Part shown: one piece after another, positions 52,005 to 60,558 of the stretch
How the letters are laid out: each line of letters begins with the position of its first letter
Numbering within the stretch: the first letter of the stretch is position 1
Source of the DNA: CAUJGP01 sp964612425
GTDB lineage: Bacteria > Bdellovibrionota > Bdellovibrionia > Bdellovibrionales > Bdellovibrionaceae
NCBI GenBank assembly: GCA_964612425.1
Contig: CAZTDX010000011.1
Span: 1-64,000 of the forward strand
Direction of reading: 5' to 3'
Length of the DNA stretch: 64,000 bases
Notes under the pieces: model-generated
Database searches by the model: none
What the model was told of the DNA's origin: nothing
The model's input: only the letters and a program-made list of their open reading frames with translations
Program-made: the position numbers and the translations under genes

Positions 52005-53477
52005 TCAAAATAAATCTTCTTGAGTAATTAAAGTAACTTGGTTTTTCTTGGCGAGCATTTCTAAAGTGGGCGTGCTCTTAATTGGAATAACAACGGACAA
52101 GATGGGTTCTTTAGTGAGATTCAATCGCTTTTCTTTTTCGGGAAGTTGTTGTATTGCTTCTTTGATGATCTCTATTGAAGAAGTCCATTTGCACTCTAAA
52201 AGACGATCTTGCTGATCCTCGGTATCTGTTACAATAAGATCAATTTGGACCTGTTTATCCCAATGGCCTTCGATAATAAAAGTAGTATTTTTTAATTTTA
52301 ATTTTTTAAAGATATTTTCATGGCGAGATTCACTTGAATTCAAAATGAATTCAATCAAATTTTCAAAAGACTCTCCAGAGAAATTCTCAACGTAATAAAA
52401 AGATTGTGGCCATTTAAAAATAGAGTTGATTAATAAAGAGCCTTCGGTGTTGAGTTTAATTTTTCGTAAATTAGGCTTGAGTATTTGAAAGTAAGTATTA
52501 ATAAAAAAATCCTTCAATTGATACTTTACGCCTCTTTTTATTTCTAATGATTTGCTATAAAGCGGTTTTTTTTCAAATACTATTCCATATTCAACGAGTT
52601 TCTCTAAGGATTCAACGACTGTTCCCACCGCCAACTTTGACTTAGTTAAAATTTCATTGAGACCTCTACCTTTAATTCCCAGAGTGTTAAGTATTTTTTT
52701 AATTGTTATTAAGCCTGCAGCGTTAAATTCCAGGCGTAGAATTTCATCGATTTCTTCGTAAAAAATACTTTCTTTTGTAAAAAAGGCACTATTGATTGTT
52801 TGAATGAAGTTTTCACCTTTTGGTAATTGGTTAAGGTAATAGGGTATGCCTCCAATAAGCATATAAATGAATAGAATTTCTTCGAGCTTAAAATTTGGAA
52901 AATAATATTTATGTACATCTGAAAGAGTAAAAGGCTGCACTATAATATCAGATCGAGTTTTTAAGCCTCTTAAGATTTGTTCTTCTCCACCAGTAAAATC
53001 TTTGAAAAATTTGTTCGAAGATCCACAAATTACCATAAGTATATTTTGTGTTGATTCCATTTCTGGCCACAAATTTTTTATAGTGCCAATAAAACCATTT
53101 TTAGCTTTTGCCAGCCACTGAATTTCATCGAAGGCAATTAGTGTCCTTTGGCTTCTTGCATGTTTAATCACTTCATTAAATAAAAGTTCCCATGATAAAT
53201 TAGATTTTTTAATATTTTTTAAAAGATTATTCTTACTAAATGTGGCCCATTCTTGAGAAAAACGCCACATGCAAATTGAGGTAGGCTCATCGAGTTTTCC
53301 TGAAAAATAAAAAAGTGGAACTCTTTGTTGCATCGATTTCAGCAGAGTTGATTTGCCTACGCGCCTTCTTCCTCTTAAATAGCACAGGCCAGTTTTGGTT
53401 TCTTCTTGTCCCAAAAAGGCTTTTAGCTCTTTAGTATAGGGCTTGTTTAAAATGCTAATTAAACCTTCGGGTTTCAT
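52005..53477 (-). CDS. AAA ATPase with C-terminal PD-(D/E)xK-like domain (DUF234 type)
   Basis: The frame extends to 53513, but the ATG at 53477 gives a family-like 490-residue start. The N-terminal ATPase has Walker A GRRRVGKST (about residues 36-44), Walker B LIAFDEIQWLA and LMVICGSSN (sensor-like). A winged-helix-like middle follows. The C-terminal region (about 410-435) has IDLIVTD...LLECKW, the D...ExK pattern of PD-(D/E)xK nucleases. The ATG and first codons are part of a palindrome repeated about 90 bp upstream (53462-53593). Function of this family is not established. Confidence 0.75.
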   Translation of the reverse strand: MKPEGLISILNKPYTKELKAFLGQEETKTGLCYLRGRRRVGKSTLLKSMQQRVPLFYFSGKLDEPTSICMWRFSQEWATFSKNNLLKNIKKSNLSWELLFNEVIKHARSQRTLIAFDEIQWLAKAKNGFIGTIKNLWPEMESTQNILMVICGSSNKFFKDFTGGEEQILRGLKTRSDIIVQPFTLSDVHKYYFPNFKLEEILFIYMLIGGIPYYLNQLPKGENFIQTINSAFFTKESIFYEEIDEILRLEFNAAGLITIKKILNTLGIKGRGLNEILTKSKLAVGTVVESLEKLVEYGIVFEKKPLYSKSLEIKRGVKYQLKDFFINTYFQILKPNLRKIKLNTEGSLLINSIFKWPQSFYYVENFSGESFENLIEFILNSSESRHENIFKKLKLKNTTFIIEGHWDKQVQIDLIVTDTEDQQDRLLECKWTSSIEIIKEAIQQLPEKEKRLNLTKEPILSVVIPIKSTPTLEMLAKKNQVTLITQEDLF

Positions 53478-53593
53478 GTTAATATGATAAACCCGAAGGT
53501 TGCTCGCCGTCAATGTATAAAATAATTAAGTAATTATAGCTAGATACAATACATAACCCTTCGGGTTTACAATTATCATATAAAACCCGAAGG
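53462..53593. repeat. duplicated palindrome around the start of the ATPase gene
   Basis: AACCTTCGGGTTT and its complement occur at 53462-53474/53489-53501, and again (with one extra base) at 53558-53568/53583-53593. Both pairs have an identical 14-bp arm spacing. The minus-strand start codon (53475-53477) lies in the first palindrome and its right arm codes the first residues (Met-Lys-Pro-Glu-Gly). Arms total four near-identical copies in 132 bp. Confidence 0.8.
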
Positions 53594-53619
53594 TTTTGTG
53601 TTTACAAAAAGTGGAGTTT

Positions 53620-54909
53620 TTAATTTTGTAAATTGGTTTTTACCAGTGTTACTGCGTTTCCGCCATTCCCGTTTCTACCTTGACTAGTTAAAACAACAAA
53701 CGAAGAATCTGGAGCCACAGCTAATCCCACGGGATAGGGGTTGATATTCACTTTTCCTACCACTTTCATTGAGTCCGTATCAACGGCAATAAGTGATGTC
53801 GAGATATTTGCAGCTACAAATAAATATTTACCATCAGAACTCAAATCAATGGTTCGCGCGCCTTCCCCAACAAAGGTCTCTTGCCAGCGTGGACCGGAAA
53901 CTCTTTGGCCTTGAGCATTGAGTAAAGAGTCAATCACATCGTTAATGTTTGCCTTAGATACATAGCCAAGTGCATTTGAGCTAACAAAAAGGGTTTCTCC
54001 ATCAGGACTTAATATTAAATGTCTTGGCGTTGATTTTATATTCATAACAGAACCTAAATATCTATTATTTAGAATGTCAAATCCAGCGATGCCACCCTTC
54101 CCCATTCTTGCGACCAGGAGATAACGACTGTCCTTCGAGAAAACAGCACCCCGAAGACAAAAGCCACAAGTTTTGTCTCGATCAGTATTTTCTAGGCCAG
54201 CTTGGGGCATTTGTTTTTCTACAACTAAGTGAGAAATATAATTAAAGCTTTGAGGGTCATTGCTTGATGTATCGATTAATCCAATGGTGTTGTCACCCCA
54301 GTGTATAACAGCAGTAAATCTGCCATCTGGTGATGTAACAACGTATTTAGGTATCGGACCCGTTGGCATGACTCGCACGATTTCATCATTTTGAGTATCT
54401 ATAATTGCAATAGCGCCAGGACTTTGACCATACTTATCAAATTCTCTTCGATAGTATGGAATCCATAGCCAACGACCATCGGGGGAGAGTTCGCTCTCCA
54501 CGGGCTTTCCTAGAAAGTGGTTTGGGTTTTTATCATTGGAGTTATAAAAATAAGGATAATTAAAAATAGTAGTTTCATTATTAAATAAAAAATCATTGGA
54601 GCTGTTGAAACGGTGATATATCGATTTCATTTTTTTTAATTCTGGCCAAGAATAGACGACTGTTGTTCCACCTTCGAGAGAGTTAATATAGAGCTTGGAA
54701 CCATCTTTAGAGAAGCGAGCTGATTTCGGCGAGTAGATCTCAGAGTCTTTGATAACCACTTTTAGATTTTTGGCGCTTTGACTGGCTCCGATATGACCAT
54801 GAACCTCCAGATTTAGGGCTGTTTGGGCAGAGGCCACTTGTTTTAGGGTGAGTGCAAATATCATAGTAAAAATATATAATAGGAGAGATGATTTCATAGA
54901 ACACACCAA
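53620..54909 (-). CDS. exported YVTN-type beta-propeller protein
   Basis: This 429-residue protein has a signal peptide (SLLLYIFTMIFALTLKQVASA) and a series of propeller blades: SARFSKDGSKLYINSLEGGTTVVYSW, SPDGRFTAVIHWGDNTIGLID, SPDGETLFVSSNALGYVSK, SSDGKYLFVAANISTSLIAVDTDSMKVVG and APDSSFVVLTSQG. YVTN repeats are scaffold-like periplasmic domains with varied roles. It ends just inside the ATPase promoter region and stands alone. Confidence 0.8.
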   Translation of the reverse strand: MVCSMKSSLLLYIFTMIFALTLKQVASAQTALNLEVHGHIGASQSAKNLKVVIKDSEIYSPKSARFSKDGSKLYINSLEGGTTVVYSWPELKKMKSIYHRFNSSNDFLFNNETTIFNYPYFYNSNDKNPNHFLGKPVESELSPDGRWLWIPYYRREFDKYGQSPGAIAIIDTQNDEIVRVMPTGPIPKYVVTSPDGRFTAVIHWGDNTIGLIDTSSNDPQSFNYISHLVVEKQMPQAGLENTDRDKTCGFCLRGAVFSKDSRYLLVARMGKGGIAGFDILNNRYLGSVMNIKSTPRHLILSPDGETLFVSSNALGYVSKANINDVIDSLLNAQGQRVSGPRWQETFVGEGARTIDLSSDGKYLFVAANISTSLIAVDTDSMKVVGKVNINPYPVGLAVAPDSSFVVLTSQGRNGNGGNAVTLVKTNLQN

Positions 54910-55119
54910 TCTAATTGAAGCTAAATAAATATTGTATAATTTAATGCATTTATAAAAATTATTCTATAGCTTGGTTTAAATTTGAAAGAATTATAACTCT
55001 GGATCAATTTTTGTTTCTTATAGATTAGTTTAAGTATTAGTCTCGATTTGGATTGTTATTTCGCATATAAAACGATTAAACTACAAATAGTTAGAATTTT
55101 AAATTTAAAGGATGGGCTT

Positions 55120-55752
55120 ATGAAAGTCTTGATTGTTGGTTCGTCTGGTTTAGTGGGTAGTAATACATTATCGCTTTTGTTAAATGACACGAGAGTCTCA
55201 TCGGTGGTGGCTCTGGTTCGAAAGAATAATGGAATTCAACATTCAAAATTAGTTAATAAGATCGTTGATTTTAATAATCTGCCTGAAGATGAAGACGTAT
55301 GGAAAGTGGATGTGATTATTTGTACATTAGGCACAACCATCAAAGAGGCACAGAGTAAAGATAATTTTCGATTGGTTGATTATGAGTATCCAGTAAAGTG
55401 CGCAAAGCTTGGAAAGAAGTTTGGAGTTAAACACTATATTTTAAATTCAGCAATGGGTGCTAACAGTAACTCTAAATTTTTCTATAATAAAGTAAAAGGT
55501 GAAGTTGAGGAGGCGATTCAAAGTATTGGCTTTGAGTCGCTTACTATTTTAAGGCCTGGTTTGATCGGTGGTGAGAGAAAGAACTTTCGATTTGGAGAAG
55601 AGTTGGCTAAAAAAACAATTGCAATTTTTCAGCCGATACTTCCCAAAAAGTTTTGGATCAACCCAGCAACACGAATTGCAAGTAAGATTGTTGAAGCTAT
55701 TTTTTCAAATAAAAAGGGCATTTCTATTATAAATTCAGAAGAAATGGTGTAA
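55120..55752 (+). CDS. TIP30/HTATIP2-like Rossmann NAD(P)-binding protein
   Basis: The ATG at 55120 follows AAAGGATGGG; the frame opens earlier at 55048 but the extra residues are unrelated. The 210-residue protein starts MKVLIVGSSGLVGSNTLSLLL (GxxGxxG), with IICTLGTTIKEAQS and LNSAMGANSNSKFFYNKVKGEVE (Ser/Tyr/Lys-like) and ILRPGLIGGER. It resembles atypical SDRs related to HTATIP2 and YybE-type oxidoreductases. Substrate unknown. Confidence 0.78.
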   Translation: MKVLIVGSSGLVGSNTLSLLLNDTRVSSVVALVRKNNGIQHSKLVNKIVDFNNLPEDEDVWKVDVIICTLGTTIKEAQSKDNFRLVDYEYPVKCAKLGKKFGVKHYILNSAMGANSNSKFFYNKVKGEVEEAIQSIGFESLTILRPGLIGGERKNFRFGEELAKKTIAIFQPILPKKFWINPATRIASKIVEAIFSNKKGISIINSEEMV

Positions 55753-55820
55753 TGGGTTTATTCGGCCTCAATGAAGGTCTAGTTTAAGGGGCTAACTATT
55801 ATTTAAGATTCTTTACTTTT

Positions 55821-55867
55821 TCTTATCCCGCTAATAGAGTTTGTTAAACTCTATTAGCGGGATAAGA
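55821..55867. repeat. perfect 22-bp inverted repeat directly before the ATPase start
   Basis: Arms at 55821-55842 and 55846-55867 are perfect reverse complements around a 3-bp centre. The ATG at 55871 lies three bases after the right arm, whose 3' end also supplies the AAGAG ribosome site. An mRNA hairpin here would bury the start region. Confidence 0.9.
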
Positions 55868-55870
55868 GAT

Positions 55871-57268
55871 ATGTTTATAGGCAGAGAAGAAGAGCTTAAA
55901 GAGCTAAATGAAAAATTTAAAATGAATACGTCACAGCTGATTGTGATGTATGGTCGTCGTCGTATCGGAAAAAGTGAATTGTTGCGCCATTTTTGCATAG
56001 CAAAAAGAAACATATATCTTGAAGGATTAGAGGGGCAACACCAACGCATTCAAATACAAAATGTACTCAACTTGATATCTGCGCAAACCCATAGCCCTCT
56101 GTTATCTAAGTTAAATTTAAGTGGTTGGGAAGACGTATTTCGCTTGCTTACAGAAGAAATTGGAAAGCAGAAAGAAAAGCTGGTCATAGTTTTTGATGAA
56201 TTTCAATGGATGGCCAATCTTCGATCTCCAATGGTAAGCTTACTAAAACTTTATTGGGACAATCACTGGAAGAGTAAAAATGTGATGATTGTGCTTTGCG
56301 GTTCAATTGCTACATTCATGGTTAGCAAGGTTGTAAAATCTAGAGCTCTTTATGGTCGAATCAGCTTAGAAATATCTCTTGGCGGACTTAAGCCAAGTGA
56401 AGCTAGGCAGTTGCTTGGGCGACGTGGAGAAAGTGAAGTGTTACAATATTTAATGCTTTTTGGTACTATTCCCAAATATTTAGAGGAGATAGATCAAAGA
56501 CTGTCCCATGATAAAAATCTTAACAAACTTTGTTTTGTTAAGAACGGTTTTTTTGTCAATGAAATTGATAAAGTGTTTTTTAGTCAGTTTAGAGAGGCAC
56601 AAACCTATAAAAAAATTATAATCATACTGTCTAGAGGCAACTTTAGCTTAAGTGAACTGTCAGAAAAAATTAAAATTAAATCTGGCGGAGGTCTTAAAAG
56701 CTATTTATCAAACTTAGAACTTGCTGGCTTTATAAGAAGTTATACTTCGATTGATTCTAAGGGCAGTCGTAATCGTAAGTACAAATTATTTGATGAGTTT
56801 TTAATATTTTATTTTAAATTTATGGGTACGCACCAAAAACAAATATCACAAAATGAAAGGTATCAACTTTTTAACTTATTGGTAACCCCACATTGGCAAC
56901 CTTGGTTGGGAATTGCTTTTGAAACATTTTGCTTAAAGCATGCAATGATTATTGCGGAAGCGGCTGGATTTGCTGATGAAGTTGTTCTGTGTTCTCCATT
57001 CTTTGGCAGTAAAGATAATAAATTTCAGTTTGATCTTATATATCAAAGGGTCAATAATTTAACGACAGTTTGCGAAATAAAATACTATTCAGAACCTGTA
57101 GGCACAAATATAATACCAGATATGGAAAAAAAGTTAGATCGAATTAAATGGGGCAAAAAGCAAACAATTAAGAAAATGCTCATTGCCCCCTTTGGTGCAG
57201 ACAAGCATCTGCTAGCAACAAAGTACTTTCATCATATTGTTGATTTGAACATGATATTCAAAGTGTAA
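55871..57268 (+). CDS. AAA ATPase with C-terminal PD-(D/E)xK-like domain (DUF234 type)
   Basis: The frame opens at 55841 inside the palindrome, but the ATG at 55871 gives the family start MFIGREEELKELNEKF. The 465-residue protein has Walker A GRRRIGKSE (about residues 28-36), Walker B VIVFDEFQWMA and VLCGSIATFM. A winged-helix-like segment (LSRGNFSLSELSEKIKIKSGGGLKSYLSNLE) and a C-terminal D...ExK motif (FQFDLIYQRVNNLTTVCEIKYY) follow. It is a paralogue-type relative of the gene at 52005-53477. The stop codon lies in a small dyad (57262-57280). Confidence 0.77.
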   Translation: MFIGREEELKELNEKFKMNTSQLIVMYGRRRIGKSELLRHFCIAKRNIYLEGLEGQHQRIQIQNVLNLISAQTHSPLLSKLNLSGWEDVFRLLTEEIGKQKEKLVIVFDEFQWMANLRSPMVSLLKLYWDNHWKSKNVMIVLCGSIATFMVSKVVKSRALYGRISLEISLGGLKPSEARQLLGRRGESEVLQYLMLFGTIPKYLEEIDQRLSHDKNLNKLCFVKNGFFVNEIDKVFFSQFREAQTYKKIIIILSRGNFSLSELSEKIKIKSGGGLKSYLSNLELAGFIRSYTSIDSKGSRNRKYKLFDEFLIFYFKFMGTHQKQISQNERYQLFNLLVTPHWQPWLGIAFETFCLKHAMIIAEAAGFADEVVLCSPFFGSKDNKFQFDLIYQRVNNLTTVCEIKYYSEPVGTNIIPDMEKKLDRIKWGKKQTIKKMLIAPFGADKHLLATKYFHHIVDLNMIFKV

Positions 57269-57278
57269 AATTTTAGCA

Positions 57279-58730
57279 CTAATACTTAATACACAAGTTG
57301 GTGGCCTCAGTGAAAAACTCTAACGAGTGGAGGCCGCCCTCGCGACCAAGGCCTGACATCTTCACTCCGCCAAAAGGCGCACGGAGATCTCGAAGCATCC
57401 AGGAGTTAACCCACAATGTGCCCACGTCGAGTTGTTGCCCAAGCCGGTACACTCTTTGAATGTCTTTAGTCCAAACCGATGCACTCAAACCGTAATCAAC
57501 GCCATTGGCAAGATGAATGACTTCCTCTTCGGTATCAAAGGGCGTGACAGTGACAACAGGACCAAAAACTTCCTCCTGCATCACGCGACACTGGGGAGTT
57601 AATCCCGTGATTATGGTTGGACGCATAAAGTAGCCATCCTTAAAAACGGCATCTGTAAAATTAAGAGGCTCAAGGCCCGTTTCAATTCGCCCTCCTTCTT
57701 TTTCGGCGAGTTGCACATACGAGCGCACTTTATCAAAATGAGCTTTGCTAGCAAGAGCACCGATAAAGTTTTCAGCCTGCTTTGGATCGCCCACTTTGAG
57801 TTTTTTTGTTTCTGCAATAAATCGCGATAAGAAGGAATCGTAAATGGAACGCTCAACAAAAATACGAGAGCCACAAAGACAAATTTCTCCTTGATTTAAG
57901 AAACTAGAGCGCAAGGTCGTTGTGAGAGCTTCGTCAATGTTCGCATCTGCAAAAATAATATTTGCGTTTTTTCCGCCAAGCTCGAGCGAGACTTTCTTTA
58001 AAAGAGGGGCCGCCGTCGCATTGAGATGCTTGCCTGTAGTTGTTCCGCCGGTAAAACTGACGATGGGAACTTTAGGGTGTTTCACTAAAGCCTCACCAGC
58101 CTCAGCGCCAAGACCAAAAACCAAATTAGCAACTCCTGGAGGAAGGCCAGAGTCTTGAATCACTTGAGCTAAAAGAAATGCCGTCATCGGAGTGATTTCT
58201 GAGGGCTTGCAGACAACCGTGTTGCCAGCAGCAAGGGCTGGCGCCATTTTCCAAGAAAGTAAATAGAGAGGGAGATTCCATGGGGAAATCAATCCCGCAA
58301 CCCCCACAGGTTTTCGTAAAACAGTATTTATCGCTTTTCCGGCAAAGTCGTTGGATTCGATAGGAGTAAATAAAATTTGTTGTGCAAAGAATCGAAAGTT
58401 AGCAATAGCCCGAGGGATGTCGAGAGACTCTGCGAGCCACTCAGGTTTTCCTTGATCGCGCGATTCGGCAGCAACAAACTCTTTCATTCGCATTTCAATG
58501 CCGTCAGCAATTTTATGCAAAAACTGCGAGCGCTCTTGAGCGGTGAATTTTGACCATAGAGGAAAAGCCTGATTTGCGGCGCTCACAGCAGCATCAACGT
58601 CAGCAGCCTCCGAGCGAGGAATTAGGGAATAAACTTTTCCTGTGGCGGGCTCAAAATTTTCTAAAGTTTTTTTGTTTTGTGATGAGCAAAATTCTCCACC
58701 AATAAAATTTTTAATTTCAATTAAAGACAT
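57279..58730 (-). CDS. aldehyde dehydrogenase (ALDH8/aminomuconate-semialdehyde type)
   Basis: This 483-residue ALDH has FTGGTTTGKHL (NAD), ELGGKNANIIF (catalytic Glu region) and NQGEICLCGSRIFVE with nucleophile Cys about residue 288. The CLCGSRIFVE pattern is typical of 2-aminomuconic and 2-hydroxymuconic semialdehyde dehydrogenases. No further meta-cleavage or kynurenine genes are nearby, so the real substrate is open. It overlaps the SDR gene by 10 bp. Confidence 0.87.
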   Translation of the reverse strand: MSLIEIKNFIGGEFCSSQNKKTLENFEPATGKVYSLIPRSEAADVDAAVSAANQAFPLWSKFTAQERSQFLHKIADGIEMRMKEFVAAESRDQGKPEWLAESLDIPRAIANFRFFAQQILFTPIESNDFAGKAINTVLRKPVGVAGLISPWNLPLYLLSWKMAPALAAGNTVVCKPSEITPMTAFLLAQVIQDSGLPPGVANLVFGLGAEAGEALVKHPKVPIVSFTGGTTTGKHLNATAAPLLKKVSLELGGKNANIIFADANIDEALTTTLRSSFLNQGEICLCGSRIFVERSIYDSFLSRFIAETKKLKVGDPKQAENFIGALASKAHFDKVRSYVQLAEKEGGRIETGLEPLNFTDAVFKDGYFMRPTIITGLTPQCRVMQEEVFGPVVTVTPFDTEEEVIHLANGVDYGLSASVWTKDIQRVYRLGQQLDVGTLWVNSWMLRDLRAPFGGVKMSGLGREGGLHSLEFFTEATNLCIKY

Positions 58731-59506
58731 GGGATTCTTCCTCCGTCCACAGGTAAATTAATTCCAGTGATAAATCCAGCTTGCGGGCTGGCTAAAAAAG
58801 CAATGGCAAAGGCCACTTCGCCTGGCTGGGCGAAGCGTCCAGCTGGTGTGGCGCTTTTCCAGGCGGCTTTGATTTCTGCTACTGACTTTCCTTGTTTAGT
58901 TGCTGCTGCTTGGGCTAAGGCCTCTAAGCGCGGGGTTTCGGTGTAGCCAGGAAGCACATTGTTAACAGTGATTCCAAAAGGAGCTAACTCGTTGGAGAGT
59001 GATTTCGACCAACTTGCCATAGCTCCTCGAATGGTGTTTGAAACTCCAAGATTTGGAATCGGCGCTTTAACTGAGGTTGAAATAATATTAATGATTCTTC
59101 CAAAGCCTTGCTCCTTCATTTTAGGAACCAAGGCTTTTGCCAAAAGATTTGCGGCCATAATATGGGCTTGGAAACCCTGAAGAAATTCTTCCTCTGGGGC
59201 GTCAAGGAGAGGGCCTGACTTGGGGCCCCCGGCATTATTAACCAAAATACTAATCGGGCCACGATCTAGAATGGAATTCAGAGATTCTTTAATCTGAGAT
59301 GAGTTCGCAAGATCGACAGCCAAGGCTTGGTGCTTTTGACCATGCTTTGCAGGTAATTGTGAAATAATTTGCGAGAGTTTCTCTGCGCTACGGGCTAGGA
59401 GAAGAACTTCAGCTCCCCCTTGAGCTAAGGTATGCACTGTTGCTTCACCAATACCTTGAGAGGCTCCGCAAACAAGGGCTCGTTTTTGTGTAAAATCAAA
59501 GTTCAT
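58721..59506 (-). CDS. short-chain dehydrogenase/reductase
   Basis: This 261-residue SDR starts FTQKRALVCGASQGIGEATVHTLA with the NAD(P) Gly motif, NNAGGPKSGPLL and VNNVLPGYTETPRLEALAQ. The catalytic Tyr position of YxxxK is degenerate here (GVSNTIRGAMASWSKSL, with Asn where Tyr is usual), so activity is questionable. It is co-transcribed with the aldehyde dehydrogenase, suggesting a shared substrate pathway. Confidence 0.8.
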   Translation of the reverse strand: MNFDFTQKRALVCGASQGIGEATVHTLAQGGAEVLLLARSAEKLSQIISQLPAKHGQKHQALAVDLANSSQIKESLNSILDRGPISILVNNAGGPKSGPLLDAPEEEFLQGFQAHIMAANLLAKALVPKMKEQGFGRIINIISTSVKAPIPNLGVSNTIRGAMASWSKSLSNELAPFGITVNNVLPGYTETPRLEALAQAAATKQGKSVAEIKAAWKSATPAGRFAQPGEVAFAIAFLASPQAGFITGINLPVDGGRIPCL

Positions 59507-59699
59507 AGTTTTTGTCCCTTCATTCTATTACAAATAGATTCATGGGGTTTTGAAATTAAATGCGTAAAACGCCTGTATTTCAATGCTATTTTTGAAGAGA
59601 AGCAATCACTTTTTATGTCGCTATAGGTAGATAGTGGATATATGGTGGCTATAGATAATACTTTTGACAAGCTATTGGACTTGATTTTAATTCCCACTC

Positions 59700-60347
59700 A
59701 TGAAGTCACAAGTATTAATTTTATTTCAAAACAAAGATATTATTGCTGTTAATAAGCCGGAAGGCATTTCTATTCATAATATTGAAGAAAGTGATAACTT
59801 AATTCAGATTCTGGTGGCGCAGTTAAACATCAGCACATTATATCCAATTCATCGCCTCGATAAAGAAACAAGTGGAGTGCAACTTTTCGCGCTCCATGAA
59901 AAGGCGGCAAAAATTTATGCGGAGGAATTTCAACAGAGGTCTGTCATCAAAAAATATGTGGGTATTTTGCGTGGTTCGCTTTCTCAAGTGGAAGGCACTT
60001 GGGATCTGCCTCTGACGGATAAAGCAGAGGGAAGGAAAAATCCCCAGGGTCTTTCCAGGGATCGAATTGATTGCGAAACTCAGTTTAAAGTTCTAGGAAG
60101 TACGAAGTATTTCACGCTTTGCGAGTTTAACCTTATTACGGGCAGGCAGCACCAAATTCGAAAACATACGGCCCTTCTTAAGCATGCGTTGGTTGGCGAT
60201 CATCGCTATGGTGATAAAAACTACAATGACAAGATCGCGCAAATTTATGGTTTAGATCGAATGTTTCTTCACTGCTCGTATGTAAAGATTAAAGAGTTGG
60301 AATTTAATGCCCCTGTGCCCAAAGATTTTGAAAATTTAATAAGCTAA
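59700..60347 (+). CDS. RluA-family RNA pseudouridine synthase
   Basis: This 215-residue enzyme has IIAVNKPEGISIH, the catalytic HRLDKETSGVQLFA (Asp about residue 53) and GRQHQIRKHTALLKHALVGDHRYG. It lacks an S4 domain and is short, like the RluA/TruC group. It modifies a uridine in rRNA or tRNA; the exact target is unknown. Its 3' end overlaps the norF-like gene by 12 bp, convergent. Confidence 0.88.
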   Translation: MKSQVLILFQNKDIIAVNKPEGISIHNIEESDNLIQILVAQLNISTLYPIHRLDKETSGVQLFALHEKAAKIYAEEFQQRSVIKKYVGILRGSLSQVEGTWDLPLTDKAEGRKNPQGLSRDRIDCETQFKVLGSTKYFTLCEFNLITGRQHQIRKHTALLKHALVGDHRYGDKNYNDKIAQIYGLDRMFLHCSYVKIKELEFNAPVPKDFENLIS

Positions 60348-60554
60348 AAATAAAATCACCAGAGCTGATGAAAAAATAATCGCGGAGTAAAGCTTTAGCC
60401 AAAGTCGATGGGCCAAAATCAACTCCATAAAATAGAGACCAATGAGCACAGATTTTAAGATGGTGAAGAGCATCGCCATTTTGAGGCTAGAGGCACCAAG
60501 ACTCAATAAAAACAAAACAATTAATGAGATAAAGACAAAACGAATCGCAGTCAT
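60336..60554 (-). CDS. NorF/cytochrome-oxidase subunit IV-like small membrane protein
   Basis: This 72-residue protein has two to three hydrophobic helices (FVFISLIVLFLLSLGASSL, AMLFTILKSVLIGLYFMELILAHRLW), matching the prokaryotic cytochrome c oxidase subunit IV-like group that includes NorF. It lies four bases after norE-like gene. It probably aids assembly or function of an oxidase or NO reductase encoded elsewhere. Confidence 0.75.
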   Translation of the reverse strand: MTAIRFVFISLIVLFLLSLGASSLKMAMLFTILKSVLIGLYFMELILAHRLWLKLYSAIIFSSALVILFLAY

Positions 60555-60558
60555 AATT

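Noticed and set aside
55831..56049. Minus-strand frame at the start of the ATPase gene
   Set aside because: It reads across the palindrome and the antisense of conserved ATPase motifs; no ribosome site or family match.
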